Positions 52,771 through 55,814 of a stretch of 55,814 bases of DNA are shown here, piece after piece. Where the stretch lies: positions 1 to 55,814 of the forward strand of contig JAFEDX010000222.1 of assembly GCA_018241365.1 (NCBI GenBank), given 5' to 3'. Within the stretch, counting starts at the first letter, position 1; each line of letters begins with the position of its first letter. The DNA comes from Pseudomonadota bacterium (GTDB lineage: Bacteria > Pseudomonadota > Gammaproteobacteria > Xanthomonadales > Rhodanobacteraceae). The position numbers and the translations under genes were made by a program. A model generated the notes under the pieces. It did no database searches. It was not told where the DNA came from and was given only the letters and a program-made list of their open reading frames with translations.

Positions 52771-55311
52771 ATGCGACACGCCGAATTCCCCATTGCGCCC
52801 TTGTTGCCGCGCATCCGCGCAGCGCTGCGCGAGCATCCCCGGCTGGTGCTGGAAGCACCGCCCGGCGCCGGCAAGACCACCCAGGTGCCGCCGACGCTGC
52901 TGGATGAGCCGTGGCTGGCAGGCCGGCAAATCGTGATGCTGGAGCCGCGCAGGATCGCGGCGCGCGCGGCAGCGGAATTCATGGCGGCGCAACGCGGGGA
53001 GGCAGTCGGACAAACGATCGGCTACCGGATCCGTTTCGAATCACGCGTCTCCCCGGCGACGCGGATCATCGTGGTCACCGAAGGCATCCTGACCCGCATG
53101 CTGCAGGACGATCCGGAACTGCCGGAAATTGGAGCGATCCTGTTCGATGAATTCCACGAACGGCATCTGGCCAGCGATCTCGGCGCAGCGTTGGCGCTGG
53201 ATGTGCAGGCATCCTTGCGCCCTGACCTGCGCATCGTGGTGATGTCGGCGACGCTGGAAAGCGAGCGCGTGGCGCGGTGGTTGAATGCACCGGTGCTGCG
53301 CAGCGATGGCCGCAGCTTTCCGGTGCACATCGAATATCCGGCTGCGCGACGCGACGAACCGTTGACAGCGCGTCTGCGACGTGCGGTCGAACAGGCGCTG
53401 GCCGATACCGACAGCGACGCGCTGGTGTTCCTGCCGGGACGCCGCGAGATCGCCCAGGCACAACGCCTGCTCGGCGACATTCCGGGTATCGAAGTCCTGC
53501 CGCTGCATGGCGAATTGGCGCTGGCTGAACAACAGGCTGCGCTGGGTTCGGCCGACGCCGGCGTACGCCGCGTGATCCTCGCCACCAACGTCGCCGAGTC
53601 TTCGGTCACCGTACCGGGCGTGCGCGCGGTCATCGACAGCGGGCTCGCGCGTGAACCGCGCTTCGACCCGAACTCGGGATTGACCCGCCTCGCCACGGTC
53701 AACATTTCGCAAGCCTCCGCCGACCAACGCGCCGGACGCGCCGGGCGGGTTGCGCCCGGCAGCGCATATCGACTGTGGCCACAGAGCCAACGCCTCGAAC
53801 CCTCGCGCACGCCGGAGATTGCGCAAGTGGAGCTGTCGGGACTGGCACTGGACCTTGCGGCCTGGGGTATCGGCGCGAACGCGGTGTCGGCGTTGCGATG
53901 GCTGGACCCACCGCCCGCCGGTGCGCTGGCGCAGGCACGCGAACTGCTGCAACGCCTTGGCGCACTGGACGACGACCTGCGCATCACGCCGCTGGGTCGC
54001 GACATGCTGCGGCTGGGCACGGAGCCGCGCATGGCGGCCGCGGCGCTGCGCGCAGCCGAACCCATGCGGGCGCTGGTCGCCGATCTGCTGTCCCTGCTGG
54101 AATCGCGCTCGCCCCTGCGTGGCGGTTTCCATGACGACCTGCGCGCGCGCGTGGCTGCATTGCACGCGTGGCGCGACGCCGGTTCACGTTCGGCGCATGA
54201 CGTCGACACCGGCGCACTCGCGGCGATCGAGCAGACTGCGCGAGGCTGGCGTCGCCGCCTCGGCGTACACCATGGCGCCAGCGGCACGCCCGAGTCACTC
54301 ACGGTCGGCAACCTGCTGCTGCATGCCTTTCCGGATCGCGCCGCCAGACAGGATGCACGCGATCCGCGCCGCTACCTGCTCGCCAACGGTCGCGGCGCCC
54401 GGCTGCACGAAGCATCGATGTTGTTCGGCGAGCCGTGGCTGATCGTCGTCGAGGCCCGATTCGACACGCGCGACAGCCTGATTCTTGCCGCGGCGCCATT
54501 CGATCCGGCCTTGCTGGATTGCGATTACCCGCAACGCATCACGCACCAGCGCGTGGTGCGGCAGAACGACCACGACGTGGTCGAAGCATTCGAGGAACGC
54601 CGCTTCGATGCCATTGTGCTGGATCGCCGCACGGTTCCAGCCTCCGCCGAAGACGCCTTGCCTGCGCTGCTGGCGACGATCCGCGCACGCGGCCTTGATG
54701 CCTTGCCGTGGAGCGAAGCCTCGCAACGGCTGCGCGCGCGCATCGCCTGGCTGCGCACCGCGATGCCGGAAGCGGGCTTGCCGGACGTATCCGGGCTGGC
54801 TTTGCAGGGCACGCTGGAAACCTGGCTCGCACCGGCCTTGCACGGCAAACGCAAACTCGCCGCGCTGTCGTCTGGAGAATTGGCCGAAGCCTTCGCTGCG
54901 CTGCTCGACTACCGCCAGCGCAAGCTGCTGGACGAGGCCGCACCCGAGGCGATCATGGTGCCAAGCGGCATGCTGCGCAAACTGGACTACGCATCGGCCG
55001 AGGCGCACGCGCGCCCAGGCGCAGGCATCGAATCGGATGCGGCAACGCCCGCACCCGTGCTCGCCGTGAAATTGCAGGAACTGTTCGGTCTCGCCGAGAC
55101 GCCACGCATCGCCCACGGCCGCGTGCCGGTGACGCTGCACCTGCTCTCACCTGCCGGCCGCCCTATCCAGGTCACCCAAGACCTGCGCGGCTTCTGGGAC
55201 CGCACCTACGCCGAAGTGAAAAAGGAATTGAAGGGACGCTATCCGCGCCATCCATGGCCAGACGATCCATGGAACGCCACACCCACGCACCGCGCCAAAC
55301 CACGGCGATGA
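52771..55311 (+). CDS. hrpB: ATP-dependent helicase HrpB
   Basis: An 846-residue DEAH-family helicase. Walker A lies in PPGAGKTTQVP (30-40), motif Ia in LEPRRIAARAAAEFMA, motif II DEFHE (126-130), motif III SATLE, and motif VI QRAGRAGRVAPG. The C-terminal half has the HrpB-specific domain (TPLGRDMLRLGTEPRMAAA, and HLLSPAGRPIQVTQDLRGFWDRTYAEVKKELKGRYPRHPWPDDP at the end). HrpB is distinct from HrpA and from type III secretion proteins of the same name. Its substrate in bacteria is not established; roles in RNA handling and biofilm have been suggested. It is complete and of family length (about 820-850). Confidence 0.95.
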   Translation: MRHAEFPIAPLLPRIRAALREHPRLVLEAPPGAGKTTQVPPTLLDEPWLAGRQIVMLEPRRIAARAAAEFMAAQRGEAVGQTIGYRIRFESRVSPATRIIVVTEGILTRMLQDDPELPEIGAILFDEFHERHLASDLGAALALDVQASLRPDLRIVVMSATLESERVARWLNAPVLRSDGRSFPVHIEYPAARRDEPLTARLRRAVEQALADTDSDALVFLPGRREIAQAQRLLGDIPGIEVLPLHGELALAEQQAALGSADAGVRRVILATNVAESSVTVPGVRAVIDSGLAREPRFDPNSGLTRLATVNISQASADQRAGRAGRVAPGSAYRLWPQSQRLEPSRTPEIAQVELSGLALDLAAWGIGANAVSALRWLDPPPAGALAQARELLQRLGALDDDLRITPLGRDMLRLGTEPRMAAAALRAAEPMRALVADLLSLLESRSPLRGGFHDDLRARVAALHAWRDAGSRSAHDVDTGALAAIEQTARGWRRRLGVHHGASGTPESLTVGNLLLHAFPDRAARQDARDPRRYLLANGRGARLHEASMLFGEPWLIVVEARFDTRDSLILAAAPFDPALLDCDYPQRITHQRVVRQNDHDVVEAFEERRFDAIVLDRRTVPASAEDALPALLATIRARGLDALPWSEASQRLRARIAWLRTAMPEAGLPDVSGLALQGTLETWLAPALHGKRKLAALSSGELAEAFAALLDYRQRKLLDEAAPEAIMVPSGMLRKLDYASAEAHARPGAGIESDAATPAPVLAVKLQELFGLAETPRIAHGRVPVTLHLLSPAGRPIQVTQDLRGFWDRTYAEVKKELKGRYPRHPWPDDPWNATPTHRAKPRR

Positions 55312-55315
55312 GCGG

Positions 55316-55814
55316 TCAATCCTTCAAGGTGTAGTCCAGCGTCGCGACCACGCGCACGGTCTTGTCGACCTGCTTGTCCTCCTGCAGCATCGGCGCCTTG
55401 TCGCGCGGCAGGATCTGGAACACGCCCTGGTTGGCGCGCCAGATGCCGCCCAGCTTGCTGCCGGAATCGTGCGCGAACTGTTCGGCCGCTTCGCGCGCAT
55501 TTTTCATCGCCTCGGCGATCATCGACGGCTTCAACGCATTGATGCCGTCGAACAGATAGGTCGGGCCTTCGTCGTTGCCGCCGTTGGCATCACCCAGCAC
55601 CACGCCCTGCGCGATCAACGCGCCGGTGTCCTGCGCCGCGGCCGCGACCGCATCGACGTTCTTCGTGCGCACCATGATGGTGCCCGTGACGATGAAGCGG
55701 GTCTTGTACTGCTGGTTGCCATACATCTGCGCGGCGCGGTCGGTAACCTGCACGTTGCGGAACGCGATGTCGTCCTTGCCGAGCTTGTGCTGGCCGAGGA
55801 ACGCCGTGACGGCG
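55316..55814 (-). CDS. SIMPL domain (DUF541) protein, N-terminus cut by window edge
   Basis: The visible 165 C-terminal residues read AVTAFLGQHKLGKDDIAFRNVQVTD, TRFIVTGTIMVRTKNVDAVAAAAQDTGALIAQGVVL, KPSMIAEAMKNAREAAEQFAHDSGSKLGGIWRANQGVFQILP and a final ATLDYTLKD. This is the C-terminal half of the SIMPL/DUF541 fold found in periplasmic proteins such as YggE, which lowers oxidative damage in E. coli by an unknown mechanism. A shorter frame starting at 55753 is only the last internal ATG or alternative; the frame stays open to the edge. It is convergent with hrpB, 4 bases apart. Confidence 0.85.
   Translation of the reverse strand, partial: AVTAFLGQHKLGKDDIAFRNVQVTDRAAQMYGNQQYKTRFIVTGTIMVRTKNVDAVAAAAQDTGALIAQGVVLGDANGGNDEGPTYLFDGINALKPSMIAEAMKNAREAAEQFAHDSGSKLGGIWRANQGVFQILPRDKAPMLQEDKQVDKTVRVVATLDYTLKD

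Overview
The window is a GC-rich, densely coded chromosomal segment whose gene content points to a gammaproteobacterium of the Xanthomonadales, probably Rhodanobacteraceae (Rhodanobacter, Dyella and relatives). The indications are a monomeric NADP isocitrate dehydrogenase, LPS heptose genes (hldD, hldE), FolK/FolB/TsaD next to rpsU-yqeY, a split class II ribonucleotide reductase, and GTAG-type REP elements like those known from Xanthomonadaceae. This assignment is inferred from gene content, not from a search. No tRNA, rRNA, CRISPR array, prophage or insertion sequence was recognised.

Layout. 1-4.8 kb: a cut MidA-like methyltransferase, pteridine reductase and an EcsC-like gene; leftward folB-folK and tsaD; rightward rpsU and yqeY from a strong promoter. 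4.8-9.2 kb: a translationally coupled tripartite exporter (outer membrane factor, DevC-like permease, ATPase, DevB-like adaptor). 9.3-11.5 kb: an MtnX-like phosphatase paired with a HemL-like aminotransferase. 11.6-22.8 kb: FadL porin, a 1147-residue membrane-anchored ankyrin protein, a Kef-type antiporter, an M17 aminopeptidase, a PstS-like protein fused to LysM, and a Deg protease. 22.8-26.9 kb: nrdJa and nrdJb separated by a histone H1-like gene with its own terminator. 26.9-29.2 kb: small enzymes (GNAT, membrane protein, MBL hydrolase, ABM).

29.3-33.9 kb is a leftward five-gene cluster (membrane protein, 66-residue XRE regulator, secreted alpha/beta hydrolase, NatA, NatB). Its promoter carries two copies of an inverted repeat, so it looks like one self-regulated unit. 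Divergent from it, 34.0-39.5 kb, is an RND efflux operon. A 776-base stretch packed with perfect hairpins follows, then a histidine kinase/response regulator pair, a PepSY protein and a PAP2-family phosphatase. An 11-bp periodic direct repeat (CTAAGC-N5-CTAAGC) precedes the PepSY gene, the PAP2 gene and the RND operon, suggesting a common OmpR-family regulator, possibly the one encoded here.

43.9-47.7 kb holds LPS inner-core genes (heptosyltransferase-like GT9, hldD, a possible 36-codon ORF, hldE). 47.8-55.8 kb carries icd, a degenerate TraB/GumN protein, an RluE-like pseudouridine synthase, tatD, hrpB and a truncated SIMPL-domain gene. A REP pair between rluE and tatD supplies the stop codon of both genes. 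Main themes are envelope function (three exporters, LPS, porin, envelope protease, LysM protein) and unusual intergenic repeats.
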